Assembly: GCA_016712665.1 (NCBI GenBank)
Contig: JADJQP010000004.1
Coordinates: 186,001 to 250,000 of the forward strand
Reading direction: 5' to 3'
DNA: 64,000 nucleotides
From: Bacteroidota bacterium
GTDB taxonomy: Bacteria; Bacteroidota; Bacteroidia; Chitinophagales; Chitinophagaceae
Shown: piece by piece, positions 1-11,400 of the stretch
Numbering within the stretch: position 1 is the first letter of the stretch
Layout of the letters: each line of letters starts with the position of its first letter
Made by a program: the position numbers and the translations under genes
The notes under the pieces: generated by a model
The model's input: the letters and a program-made list of their open reading frames with translations, nothing else
Told to the model about the DNA's origin: nothing
Database searches by the model: none

Positions 1-513
1 AACAGTGGCACGCAACCCTTACCCATCGATGTTCAAATAGGAATTGTAAAGAAGTTTAAAAAGGCGCCCTTTTCGTTAAGCGTATTGGCTCATCACCTTT
101 ACACGTGGGATATTCGATATGATAATCCGGCAGATCAGGTAGATAATAGTTTGCTATTTAATGACAATACCCAAGACACCAAAAAGAAAAGTTATTTTGC
201 TGACAAATTGTTTCGTCACTTTGTTTTTGCCCTCGACATCAATTTGGGCAGGAGACTTGAATTAAGTGCAGGATATAATCACTTACGTCGTTCGGAATTG
301 GCCATTGCCGAAAAGAAAGGACTGTCTGGATTTTCATTTGGTGGTGGCTTGTATCTCAACAAGTTTGTCATACATTTTGCACAATCCTATTATCATATTT
401 CAGGCGCCTATAGCGAAGTGGGTATTAACTTTGCCTTGAATCAATTATTTGGAATGGGCAAAGGCGGCAATAAGATTAACTGGAGCGAAAAATTTGCCAG
501 TCAATATAAATAA
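1..513 (+). CDS. porQ: Type IX secretion protein PorQ, C-terminal part (5' end outside window)
   Basis: The reading frame is open from base 1 to the stop at 511-513, so this is the C-terminal 170 residues or so of a longer gene. The sequence has the alternating hydrophobic strands of an outer-membrane beta-barrel and a HHLYTWDIRY segment that I recognise from the PorQ family of T9SS accessory barrel proteins. PorQ belongs to the PorV/PorQ outer-membrane family. No start codon should be assigned here; the first TTG inside the window (base 85) is internal. Assignment rests on family recall, not a search. Moderately sure of PorQ, very sure of an outer-membrane barrel. Confidence 0.72.
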   Translation, partial: NSGTQPLPIDVQIGIVKKFKKAPFSLSVLAHHLYTWDIRYDNPADQVDNSLLFNDNTQDTKKKSYFADKLFRHFVFALDINLGRRLELSAGYNHLRRSELAIAEKKGLSGFSFGGGLYLNKFVIHFAQSYYHISGAYSEVGINFALNQLFGMGKGGNKINWSEKFASQYK

Positions 514-519
514 TAAGCG

Positions 520-1212
520 CTATTTGGATTTCTTGAAGTGGTAATAGCAACTTTTGATATAATCGAGGTATTCGTACTCTGATACATTTCGGACAAAGTC
601 GTAGCGCGGGCGGTACACTTTCATAAAGGTTTGCAGTTCTTCTTTTTCAAGATAGGTAATGCGATGAACTAATTTATCGTTGAATACATAATCGATATAT
701 TTCTCTTGTTCCCATTGTTCGTACATTTCCTGAAAGGCCCATTCCTGTCGGTTTTTCTTACTTAACATGGCGAGTGGCATACTGCGCATATCAACATCCT
801 CTTTACGGTCTTTGCGCATTACAATATCATAGGTTTTGCGATACCGTACACTATCTTTTTTAAAATCAAGGGGCTTGCCTCTAATATCTACCTCACGAAG
901 TTCGATGGGTGTTTTACTTAATACGATCTTATAATACTCCGGTTCTTTTTCGCTTACAATACGCACCCTTACTGTCTGATAACCCACTTTTGAAAATTCA
1001 ACTAATTCACCCTTTTTGACTTGAATGCTAAACAAACCATCTGCCTTAAGGGTCAATCCCTCCTGTGTGTAAATATTCTTAACATTCACATTTTCCATTG
1101 GTGAATTGTCAGCCAAATCTCTCACCTCACCCTTTATTATTGTTTGGGCAAATGCCTTGGTATAAAACAGCATGCATAGCATTACAAAAAGATAGACTGC
1201 GAGTTGCTTCAT
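520..1212 (-). CDS. Secreted protein with carboxypeptidase-regulatory-like N-terminal domain
   Basis: A 230-residue protein starting at ATG 1212. That ATG is followed by a clear signal peptide (MKQLAVYLFVMLCMLFYTKAFAQ region, cleavage after AFAQ), so the 28 upstream in-frame residues are not needed. Residues 25-110 look like the carboxypeptidase-D regulatory-like beta-sandwich common in Bacteroidota surface proteins (GEVRDLADNSPMENVNV, then KVGYQTVRV). The rest is charged and rich in Lys, Glu and Tyr, with no motif I recognise. Likely periplasmic or outer-membrane associated. It follows leuS on the same strand with a gap of about 75 bases. Function unknown. Confidence 0.7.
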   Translation of the reverse strand: MKQLAVYLFVMLCMLFYTKAFAQTIIKGEVRDLADNSPMENVNVKNIYTQEGLTLKADGLFSIQVKKGELVEFSKVGYQTVRVRIVSEKEPEYYKIVLSKTPIELREVDIRGKPLDFKKDSVRYRKTYDIVMRKDRKEDVDMRSMPLAMLSKKNRQEWAFQEMYEQWEQEKYIDYVFNDKLVHRITYLEKEELQTFMKVYRPRYDFVRNVSEYEYLDYIKSCYYHFKKSK

Positions 1213-1288
1213 ATAGTCGGTGTGCGAAAATACAACTTGATCCCTTGATAATAATACTTTCACAAAGGTTTCACAGCTTAGAAGTAAC

Positions 1289-3995
1289 TTACACAACTAC
1301 ATTGATCATTTTCCCTTTTACAAAAATGAATTTCTTTACGGGCTTTCCTTCCATCCACTTCATAACGATTTCATTATTCAATACCGCCGCTTGAATTTCT
1401 TCCACGGTACCATCTATAGCAAATTCCATTTCGGTGCGCGCCTTACCCTGTATGGCTATGGGATAAAGAAATGATTGTTCAATCAAATAGCTTTCATCGA
1501 CATTTGGAAATGAGGCATCTAAAATAGAGGTTTCATTTCCAATTAGTTGCCAAAGCTCTGCACTGATATGGGGTGCAAAGGGAGTCAGACATATCAAAAG
1601 AGGTTCCAGTATTTTGCGTTTGTTGCAATTTAGTTTACTAAGTTCATTGACACAAATCATAAACTGACTTACAAGGTATTGAATGCAAACTGCTCGATAT
1701 CGGAAGCTACTTTTTTAATGGTTTGATGCAATACTTTAAATTCATCCTTGCTTGGCTCCTCCTCAGACAAATGAACTTCGTGTGTCTCATCCACATAGAG
1801 TCGCCATAATTTCTTTAGAAACCGATGCACACCTTCAATACCCTTGGTATCCCAGGGTTTACTAACTTCAAGTGGGCCTAAAAACATTTCATACATTCTG
1901 AAGGTATCGGTGCCATACTGTTCAATAATGTCATCTGGGTTTACTACATTAAAGAGTCTTTTACTCATTTTCTCTACCAGCCCTCCACAGATGTATTTTC
2001 CATTTTCAAGAATAAATTGTGCTTGCGAGTACTCCTCTCTCCAATTAGTAAACCGTGAAATATCCAGCTCAAAACCATCGCAAAAGCTGTATTCTACATA
2101 TAATGTATCGGTATCATATTCATCTTTTAATCCAGCTGAAACAAAAGTGTTGGTATTTTTTATTCGATAAACAAGTCTACTGTTCCCTTGAATCATCCCT
2201 TGATTAATCAATTTCCTGTAAGGTTCTTCAAAACCGATATACCTAAATCGTGCAACGCTTTACACCACATTCTTGAATACAACAAATGGCCGACAGCATG
2301 TTCAGCTCCACCAATATATACATCCACCTGATTCCAATAATCACTGATTCTTTTATCACAAAATTCGCGTTCATTATGCGGGTCCATATACCGAAGATAG
2401 TACCAAGAACTTCCTGCGAAGCCCGGCATGGTATCGGTTTCTCTGATACCTTTTTCGGTATGCAACCACTCGGTGGCATTGGCAAGAGGCCCTTTGCCAT
2501 TAGGACCTGCACTATAGGTTTCGAGATGAGGCAAGGTCACGGGCAATTCACTTTCCGTTAAGGCGATTGGTACATGATTCGGATCATACACAATGGGAAA
2601 AGGCTCTCCCCAATAGCGTTGTCTACTGAATCCTGCATCTCGCATTCGATAATTAATTTTTCGGGACCCGATATTTTCAGCTTCCATTCGTGCTATAGAT
2701 TCGTCAGCTGCATCTTTTGTTGATAGATTATTTAAAAAATCAGAATGTTGCAACAAAGCGTTTTTGTCGGTATAGGCCTGCTCATTAATGTCAATATCTG
2801 TAAAGATATTGGGGATGGGTAAATTAAAATGTTTGGCGAAGGCAAAATCACGATCATCGCCGGAGGGCACGGCCATTATGGCTCCGGTTCCATATCCCGC
2901 CAGTACATATTCTGAAATCCAGATTGGGATTTCTTTTTTTGAAAAGGGGTGCATCGCATAGGCACCTGTAAAGGCACCACTTATTTTTTTTGTTTCGGCG
3001 AGACGTTCTCGTTCACTTCGAGAACTCACATACTTTTTATAAGCTTCTACTTCCTGCTTCTGTGCTTCAGTAGTAATAAGCGCTACCATTTCATGTTCGG
3101 GAGCGAGCACCATAAAGGAGACACCAAAAATAGTATCGGGTCGAGTTGTAAAAACCTTGATATGTCTTTGCTGCTCAGGCAATGATGCTGCATTGTTTAG
3201 CAAAAAATTGACCTCCGCACCAACACTTTTCCCAATCCAATTCCGTTGCATTTCCTTTAGGCTTTCAGGAAAATCTACTTCATCGAGTCCTTTGAGCAAT
3301 CGTTCGGCAAAGGCCGTAATTCGCAAAAACCATTGGCTCATCCGCCTTCTTTCGACAGGATGCCCGCCTCTTTCGGATACGCCATTCACCACTTCGTCAT
3401 TTGCCAATACGGTCCCCAAAGCCTCGCACCAGTTCACAAAATTTTCAGCTCGATATGCCAAGCGATACTGCATACATTCTGTATCCGAAAGACCTGCCCC
3501 CCAATCCGTTTGACGCAGGGTTTCTATCGGCTCCACCCTGTCGGCAGCATGGTTATACCAGCTATTGTATAATTTTAAAAAAATCCACTGCGTCCATTTA
3601 TAATAGGAAGGGTCGGCCGTTTTCACCTCTCTGCTCCAGTCGAAACAAAAGCCGATATTGTTCAATTGCTCTTTATATCGGGCGATATTCTTTTCGGTAG
3701 TAAGGGCAGGATGTTGACCGGTTTCGATGGCATATTGCTCGGCAGGCAAGCCGAATGCGTCAAAACCCATAGGATGTAACACATTGAATCCTTTAAGTCG
3801 TTTGTATCGTGCATAAATATCACTTGCGATATAGCCAAGTGGATGACCTACATGTAGACCGGCTCCTGATGGATAGGGAAACATATCGAGTACATAACAC
3901 TTTGGTTTGCTGTCTGTATTGGTTACCTGGTATGCCTTGGACTCTTTCCAAATTTGCTGCCATTTTTTTTCAATATCTCGGGAATTGTATTGCAT
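1289..3995 (-). CDS. leuS: Leucyl-tRNA synthetase, split by two single-base deletions
   Basis: Class I aminoacyl-tRNA synthetase that charges tRNA-Leu in the cytoplasm. The start is ATG 3995 (MQYNSRDIEKKW). The class I signature HVGH lies at residues 48-51, and KMSKR (KMSKS-type loop) is encoded near 1965. The CP1 editing domain lies between. Two frame breaks occur. Near 2240-2242 a missing base separates DLG from (Y)IGFEEPYRKLINQG. Near 1673-1675 a missing base separates AFNT from (S)VSQFMICVNEL. Restoring one base at each gives a continuous protein of about 900 residues, the normal family length. The gene is essential, so I infer sequence error rather than a pseudogene. A TATATTTG box lies 15 bases upstream. 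Confidence 0.93.
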
Positions 3996-4010
3996 TGCTT
4001 CTAAAAAAAA

Positions 4011-4018
4011 CAAATATA
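4011..4018 (-). promoter_or_regulatory. Putative Bacteroidota -7 box of leuS
   Basis: TATATTTG on the minus strand, an exact match to the Bacteroidota TAnnTTTG element, 15 bases upstream of the leuS ATG at 3995. I see no convincing -33 TTG. Confidence 0.5.
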
Positions 4019-4190
4019 GCAGATAAGAAGGAAAGAAAAAGTTTGAAATCATACCTTATTGGCATCTATTAACAAATGGCGATAGGGTAAGGTGTCTATC
4101 ACTTGTAGTGAAGTATTTTTCGGATATAATAGGTGATATTGGACAATTTTGTATAATTTCGCACGTTTTCCAAACAACAAAAAAGAGTGT

Positions 4191-5204
4191 ATGCCAAAAA
4201 TTAAATTTGCAGTCATCGGATGTGGACATATAGGTAAACGACATGCTGAAATGATCAGTAGGAATGAGGAGTCGGAGTTGGTTGCCTTGATTGACACCAA
4301 GCCACTGTCGGAACTTGGAATTGAGAAATACGCGGTCCCTTTTTTTAATAGCATAGACGATTTTTTAAATAGCCCTGTTGCTACTGACATAGACGTCATT
4401 AATATTGCTACTCCCAATGGATTTCATGCAGAATACGCACTCAAATGCCTTGAAGCCAAAAAGCATATCGTGATTGAAAAACCGATGGCACTCAATAAGC
4501 AAGATGCTGAAAAGGTCATTTTCAAGGCCTTGCAGGTGCACAAACAGGTTTTTGCCGTAATGCAAAATCGATATAGTCCGCCAAGTGAGTGGATCAAGTC
4601 ATTGATTGAGAGTGGCAAATTGGGAAAGATTTTTATGATGCAATTAAATTGCTATTGGAATCGAGACGATCGCTATTACAAGGCAGACAATTGGCATGGC
4701 ACAAAAGATTTGGACGGTGGCACTTTATTTACTCAGTTTTCGCATTTTATCGATTTGATGTATTGGCTTTTTGGGGATATTCAAAATATCAATTCCCGGT
4801 TCACCAATTTTAATCATTCGCATCTTACCGAATTTAGAGAAGACAGCGGTGTGATCAATTTTGATTTTGTAAATGGCGGTATTGGTTGTCTCAATTTTTC
4901 GACCTCTATTTGGGATAAAAATTTGGAAAGTTCGATGACCATAATTGCCGAAAATGGCAGTGTAAAAATTGGCGGTCAGTACATGGATAAGGTAGAAGTA
5001 TGTCATGTTAAAGATTATGAAATGCCAGAGCTAGCGCCCACTAACCCTGGGAATGATTACGGTGCCTATAAGGGGAGTGCTGCAAACCATCATTACGTAA
5101 TTGAGAATGTGGTAGACGTTTTAAAAAATCGATCCACTATCACCACCAATGCCTTGGAAGGCTTGAAGGTAGTAGATATCATTGAAAGAATGTATCAGCA
5201 ATAA
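4191..5204 (+). CDS. Gfo/Idh/MocA-family sugar-nucleotide dehydrogenase (WlbA/WbpB-like)
   Basis: A 337-residue NAD(P)-dependent oxidoreductase. The start is ATG 4191; the 14 in-frame residues upstream are unlikely to be translated. The Rossmann signature IGCGHIGKRH is at residues 9-18 and the family EKP motif, whose Lys is catalytic, at 96-98. The C-terminal alpha/beta domain contains DGGTLFTQFSHFIDLMYWLF. The sequence resembles UDP-N-acetylglucosaminuronate 3-dehydrogenases (WlbA/WbpB), which start 2,3-diamino-sugar synthesis for surface glycans. Flippase, acyltransferase and glycosyltransferase genes follow, which supports a surface-polysaccharide role. The exact substrate is inferred. Confidence 0.85.
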   Translation: MPKIKFAVIGCGHIGKRHAEMISRNEESELVALIDTKPLSELGIEKYAVPFFNSIDDFLNSPVATDIDVINIATPNGFHAEYALKCLEAKKHIVIEKPMALNKQDAEKVIFKALQVHKQVFAVMQNRYSPPSEWIKSLIESGKLGKIFMMQLNCYWNRDDRYYKADNWHGTKDLDGGTLFTQFSHFIDLMYWLFGDIQNINSRFTNFNHSHLTEFREDSGVINFDFVNGGIGCLNFSTSIWDKNLESSMTIIAENGSVKIGGQYMDKVEVCHVKDYEMPELAPTNPGNDYGAYKGSAANHHYVIENVVDVLKNRSTITTNALEGLKVVDIIERMYQQ

Positions 5205-5234
5205 AGGGGTATATTTTTTTGAAACAAAAAGTAA

Positions 5235-6721
5235 ATGAGCAAAAAAAGCGGTCAATGTCCTTTTATTAACAATTTCGCAAGGGGTCAATGTATTGCTTCT
5301 TTTTTTATTTACTCCTTATCTAGTAAGAGTCCTCGAAAAAAAATGTTTATGGCACCTATTTGCAAACCCTCTTAATTGCTGATATTATCAGCATTTTGAC
5401 CTCTATTGCCATTGTACAATCCGCAATGATGCTTTTTTCCAATCTCAAAAAGAACTTTGAGAATTGTTTAAAAACGATTCTTTTGTTTACGTTTTGTGGA
5501 GGACTTATTGGTGCCAGCGTCTGCTATCTATTTTCTTATGTTGCTCCGGGATTTTTTGGCAATGAGTTGATTGGTACTTATTTAAAAATATTTGCTATAA
5601 GTGTCATCGGTAGTAGGCTCAATTTTGTACTAAATCAGGCGATGATTAAGGTAGGTAAAACCCAGTTCTTGATGCTACTGTCCATTTGTACGAATTTCAT
5701 AAAAATTGGTTTGGCGCTCATAGCTATTAAATACTACCATTCGGTAATGTTATTGTTATTCATCTATGCCATTGAACCTATTACCAGTAGTTTGTTTCAG
5801 TTATGGGTTCTCCGACGAATGAAACTACTTGGTGGTACGTTCGATTCTTCGCTGATTACGGAAATTTTTTCAATAGGATTGCCTCTTTATTTTGTAGAAA
5901 TATTAGGCAATTCATATACCTATATTGCCGGGTTTATTATTAGCATCAACTTAAATGAAGAGCAATATGCAGCATACAGGAGCGGCAGTATTGAACTGCC
6001 CATTATAGGCGTTTTGTATGCCACCATTTCAACCATTTTTATGGCTGATATGTCAGTAAACGTACAATTAAACAAGTTTGCAGTGGTAGCCGAAATGAAG
6101 AAAAAAATCATTACAACCACTGCTATTGTCCTCTATCCAGTCGCTGTCTTCTTTATTTTCTATAGTAAGGAATTTACGTTGCTTTACATGTCTGCCAAAT
6201 ATGAAGATAGTTATAAAGTATTTATCGTATTTTGCTTTGCCTTACTAATCCGTTTCCAAAATTATACAGACGTTTTGATACTTCTTAAAAAGTCAAAATT
6301 TGTATTGTATAGCTTCTTGGTATTTGTTATTTTTAATATCAGTTTAAACTTGGTCCTTTCCAAATCTTTTGGAATACTCGGTTGCGCTATCGCGACCATT
6401 TTTAGCGTATATGTTTTGGCATTTATGCAGTTACATATTGTGATTAGGCAATTAAATGTATCTTATAAAGATTATATTGAAATTGACAAATTATTAAAAA
6501 TACTTGGAGTATCGGTTTTGATTATTGGAACTTCAAAAATTTTACTTTCCTATCTAAATTTCCCTATACTATACACCTTTATTTTTGCGGGAATCACTAC
6601 TTTACCGATACTATTATTTTACTTTTTAAAAAACAAATATATCGAGGTAGAATTATACAAAAATTTATTTGACAAAATACCTATATTTGGACCGAAATTA
6701 TTCAAAATATTCAGTAGATGA
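5235..6721 (+). CDS. Polysaccharide flippase (Wzx/MATE-like), N-terminus frameshifted
   Basis: Integral membrane protein with about 12-14 hydrophobic segments. It probably flips lipid-linked oligosaccharide across the inner membrane. The long open frame begins at 5360 in the middle of a family-typical segment (YGTYLQTLLIADI). The missing N-terminus can be read upstream from ATG 5235 (MSKKSGQ, then INNFAR). Removing one base in the G-run at 5281-5284 gives VNVLLLFLFTPYLVRVLE. Removing one more in the A8 run at 5336-5343 joins it to KNVYGTYL. The stop overlaps the ATG of the next gene (ATGA), so translation is coupled. I infer two homopolymer sequence errors. About 490 residues after repair. 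Confidence 0.82.
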
Positions 6722-7248
6722 TATTAGTGGGGCATTTTGTTAAATGGATTTACAAATTGGTTCGTTCAAGATACTATTTAAATATTATGCCGCAGTTTTT
6801 TCTTACAAACTGGGTATTTCAAAAAATATTAGGAAACAACAACGACATCCCACATCCGGTTCATTACACCACCCTAATTTCTGGTTACAAAAACATTATC
6901 TTCAATAAAAGCAATGATGCCATTTTAAAAAGCTTCGCGGTAAGCGGAGGATGCTACTTTGGTATTGCCAACGGATCTACGCTTGAAATAGGTGATGATA
7001 CCATCTGGGCATGGAATATCAATATACAGACTTCTAATCACGATTTTTTTGATAGGAATCAGTATGAATTAAAATCTGTAAAAATTGGCCGCAATTGCTG
7101 GATTGGTGGCAATGTAACCATCTTACCTGGCGTTCAACTTGGTGATAACGTTACCATTGGGGCAAACAGTGTTGTTACCAAATCATTCCCTTCTAATGTA
7201 GTCATCGCAGGTGTTCCGGCAAAAATAATCAAAGAATTAAACGTTTAG
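6718..7248 (+). CDS. Hexapeptide-repeat O-acyltransferase
   Basis: A 176-residue transferase with a left-handed beta-helix. Residues 75-170 carry imperfect hexapeptide repeats (IGRNCWIGGNVTILPGVQLG, then NVTIGANSVV) ending in the usual VIAGVPAKIIKEL tail. NHDF at about residue 104 includes the likely catalytic His of acetyltransferases of this type. It overlaps the flippase stop by 4 bases and is followed 3 bases later by a glycosyltransferase, so the three genes form one operon. It probably adds an acetyl or similar group to a sugar of the surface glycan. Acceptor unknown. Confidence 0.85.
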   Translation: MILVGHFVKWIYKLVRSRYYLNIMPQFFLTNWVFQKILGNNNDIPHPVHYTTLISGYKNIIFNKSNDAILKSFAVSGGCYFGIANGSTLEIGDDTIWAWNINIQTSNHDFFDRNQYELKSVKIGRNCWIGGNVTILPGVQLGDNVTIGANSVVTKSFPSNVVIAGVPAKIIKELNV

Positions 7249-7250
7249 AC

Positions 7251-8391
7251 ATGAAAGATAAGATGCTAATTTTGACGAATAGGCCTTTGCATAATGGTCC
7301 TCGGATGATACGAGAATTCAACACCTTTCAAGAGCAGTTTGATATTGTGGCCTTTGGAAGAACGAAACCCTCAAATCCACGAATTGAATATATTGATATC
7401 AGCACCTTCCTACCCCTTTTTAACTACATACTGATTCAAGCTTTTCGGGTACTTTATTATTACAAACTTACCACTAGAATTTACGAACGATATCCACTGA
7501 TTGAAAAATATATCCTGTCTAATGATTTCAAAATAATAATAATTCACGACCCTACTTTTTTACCCTTAGTAGCGTCCATCAAGAAAAAACTAGACATTAA
7601 AGTCATTTATAATGCGCATGAATATCATCCGTTGGAATTTGAAGAAAGAAAAAATTGGGTGAATACCATTGGAAGATATCATTATAAGCTCTGTCGCACA
7701 TACTTTCCGTCTCTCGATTTACTGGTTAATGTTTGTGAGGGAATCGCCCAAAAATGCAAAAAGTGAATTTGGAATTGATTCTATAGTAATACCCAATGCA
7801 GCCTCCGGGTCAACTATTTCACCGTCGAACAATGAAGGACGCATTCGTATGATTTATCATGGAGCCATTATGAAATCAAGGGGCCTAGAGGCTATGTTAG
7901 ATGTTGCAGGTATATTAGGGAACGAGTATCAACTGGATATAATGGCCGTGGCTTCTCCAAAAACCCAATCTTATTTTGACGAATTGCGTGCATATAGTAC
8001 TACGTTTTCTAATATTTCCTTTTTAGAGCCTGTACCATTCAATGAAATAGTAGCCACCATTAACAAGTATGATATTGGCCTATATATGTTGATGCCAACA
8101 AATTTCAACAATTTTCATGCCTTACCCAATAAGCTATTTGAATTTATACAAGCCAAACTAGCCATCGCCATTGGCCCTTCAGAGGAGATGAGAAAATATG
8201 TTGAAAAGTATGAAATTGGGGTGGTGAGTGAGCAGTTTACAGCCGAATCTTTGGCATCCAAAGTGAGGGAAATATCAAGGGCTGATATTGTACGATATAA
8301 AAAAAATGCGGTGGCTGCTTCTTTACTGGAAAATGCCGAAGGATACTCTGATCTATACCTCGCCCATGTACAATCCATGATACTTTCATGA
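7251..8391 (+). CDS. Glycosyltransferase, GT4-like, split by one extra base
   Basis: A two-lobed (GT-B) glycosyltransferase of about 380 residues. The N-terminal frame starts at ATG 7251 (MKDKMLILTNRPLHNGPRM) and stops at 7766. The C-terminal lobe continues in the next frame through VIPNAAS, IYHGAIMKSRGLEAML and NKLFEFIQAKLAIA, the last matching the E-x7-E sugar-nucleotide region. The break is in the A5 run at 7758-7762; with one A fewer the protein reads CEGIAQKCKSEFGIDSIVIPN without interruption. Likely cytoplasmic, acting on the lipid-linked glycan exported by the adjacent flippase. Donor and acceptor cannot be read from the sequence. Confidence 0.82.
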
Positions 8392-8462
8392 ATGTAAGAC
8401 CTACCCTTTTGCTGATAGAAGTCATACCCCTATTTTCTTAGTTCCTTGAACGAAAATATTAT

Positions 8463-8470
8463 TACCTTTG
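8463..8470 (+). promoter_or_regulatory. Putative -7 box immediately upstream of the giant T9SS cargo gene
   Basis: TACCTTTG matches TAnnTTTG and ends only 6 bases before the ATG at 8477. If functional, transcription would begin at or within a few bases of the start codon, giving a nearly leaderless mRNA. No matching -33 TTG at the expected spacing. Confidence 0.35.
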
Positions 8471-8476
8471 TTGCTT

Positions 8477-11400
8477 ATGAAATATGTTTTCCATGGAATT
8501 GTCACCGTATTGCTGTTTCTGGGATTTTCACCAAAAACGTATGCCCAGCTGACACCTGCTGATAGTGTGTTATTTAATTCAGTATTCAAGTCCTTTATTT
8601 ATATTCCGTATTGGAATTTTCCGGCTCAGTGGTATGTGAACGATTCTATTTCCTCCATGCAACAATTACAACAGAGATTTGTTGCCGACTTCCCCTTTAC
8701 ACCTTTAGATTTAGATAGTAGTACAGTAAGCAATATTGTACTCTCAGATTTAACTTATGCAAACGATGTCAATATTGGGTTTAATGCATATCCATGGATT
8801 TACAATCAAACTGATCCTGTTATGCGAATGCCATACATGCTGAATGGAAAAGTAGATACCGCATATACTGCATTTACACCCAGTTTGGCTGGTGGCAATT
8901 GTAAGACGGCCTTTTTGCTAATACATGGCAATGGCAACAATACTACCTCTGAACTATTGCAAGGTATCGGTTATGCCTGCCTTCACTGCAACGTAAAAAG
9001 CCAATGTTTACAACATGGAGATGTATATACCTATTGTAAACCAAATGAAGATTGGCGGGCCATCTACTGGAATCGTAGAAAATTAAATGAGTATGTAGTC
9101 AATTACTGCGAGGCAATGGGTACCAATTATGGAACCAATTATTTAATCGAAACCATCGCGCTGGTAAAGGCCCTTAAATCAAAATACAGTAAAGTAATAA
9201 TTTTGGGAATTTCAGAAGGGGGCTATACTGCCTTATTGAACTTACTCAATACCGAACCGGATGGTGCTATTATCTCAGGAGGGTATTCAATCAATTTTGA
9301 TACCTATACCCCATCCCAATTTATTCTGAGTGCCCGATTTGGGAGTGCCCCTCAATATTATGATAGGGATAGTGTTAAAAGTAAAATCAGCCAACTGCAA
9401 ACCAATACCTTGTTTACCTGGGGAGAGAGCGATGATGTTACCTTAATGGATCCTGAACATGATTTTCATTATACAGAAAACTTCTTAAATAACTATTCTA
9501 ATTGCAGCTACTTCTACGATTTCAATTATCACACCTTTCCACCTTGTGGTACTTTAGATTCCTTTATTACCAGAATAAAGGGTAAACCCAAGGCATTTAT
9601 CATACCGATTGAGAATACTTGCCGTTCTGACAGTATGCAAATCAAGGTGGGTATCTGCGGACAAGCCCCTTTTCAATTTGATATTTATAAAGACAATGTG
9701 TTATTAAGCACGGTGAATACGGCAAATGATACCAGTATCCTTTCGCTTTTCACAGAAGGAACCTATGAAATTAAAAATGTAGATGACGCCTCTAGTTATG
9801 GAGGTATCAACAGCACTGCTTATACCTTTACCAAGGATCCGGCCGTTGCCTATACTATTACCGGTCGCCATTTCAATTGTGACTCAAATAATACAGAAAT
9901 TCAAATGCAGATGTCAGGGAGTGCCCCCTGGAAATTCGTTACGGAATTTAATAACAATACCCAAATCGACACTCTATACAATCCAACACTGCTGAAGCAT
10001 TATGCGAATGGCACCCTTACTCTAGTCAGTGTTGTTGATAGCAATTCATGTCTGCTACCTATCAATCAAACATTCATTCTTTCTGACTCCTTGGTTGATT
10101 TTGCGATTAATGCAACAGCATATAACTGCGATTCAAACAAAACAAAAATTTCGTTTAGTCTGCAAGGTAGATCACCATGGATGATATCCTACAAAAAAAA
10201 TGGCATCAATGATAGCATCATAACCCAATCTTCAACACTCGACTTGTTTCTCGAAAATGGACTTTATGAATTTTTGCAAGTAACCGACTCCAATGGATGT
10301 CAAAAAAATATCAACCAAGGATTTAATTTCAATTATAATGCCATTGATGCTACCATTACTACACAAAATTTCGATTGTGATAGCATCAAGACACCTATTC
10401 AAATGGATCTCAATGCGAACTCACCTTTTACCATCGAGTATACAAAAAATGGGACCTCTAATCAAATGGTCACCAACAACTTGAATAATCTTGTCCATTT
10501 TGGAAACGGCACCTACCAATTCATACAGGTTACCGATCAAACAGGATGTGTCAAAACAATCAATCAAAATTTTTCATTTAATTTTGATACGTTGCAATTC
10601 AGCATGGACCTGCCTCAATATGATTGTGATAGCAACAAAACAAAAATTCACTTTGATCTGCAGGGAAATACGCCTTGGACTATCCACTATACAAAAAATG
10701 GATCCCCGTTGCAAATCAATACCAACACCCCTAGCCTAGATCATTTATTTGAAAATGGAGTGTACCAATTTATCCAGTTAAACGATGCTACGTGTCAGCA
10801 GAATATCAACCAAACATTTATTTTCGATTTTGATACGGTGAACATTTCCCTTTCCCAACCTGTTTATTACTGCGATAGCAATAAGACAAGCATTCAATTT
10901 GATTTCCAAGGCAACCCTCCTTTTACCATCCATTATACGAAAGATGCCACAGCACAACAGTTTGTAACCAATAGCTTTAGCGAACAGCTATTTTTCGAAA
11001 ATGGAAATTACCTATTTCTAGATGTAGTAGACGCAAGCGGTTGTCTCAAAAATATTTCGCAGAGTCATATTTTCAATTTCGATACGGTTGATATTACACT
11101 AAGTACCCCTCAGTTTAATTGCGACAGTAACAAAACCTTGATACATTTTGATTTAGAAGGGAACGCCCCATGGACCATCCACTATTTAAAAGATGGACTG
11201 CCTCAACAATTTGTGAGCAATAATGCCAGTATCGATCAATACTACACCAATGGTAATTATCAATTTGTGGAAGTATTAGATGCCACCAACTGCTCCAAAG
11301 CAATCAATGCCTATTATGTGTTCAATTACGATACAATTGGGGCCATTTTATCAAGCCCGCTCTATGACTGTGATAGTAATAAAACAGCTATTCAATGTAA

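Noticed and set aside
1289..3995. leuS as a true pseudogene
   Set aside because: Essential gene, two isolated one-base breaks, otherwise conserved sequence, and the same type of break in many other genes of the window.
4049..4417. 122-codon minus-strand ORF upstream of leuS
   Set aside because: Overlaps the N-terminus of the sugar dehydrogenase on the other strand and the leuS promoter; composition is shadow-like.
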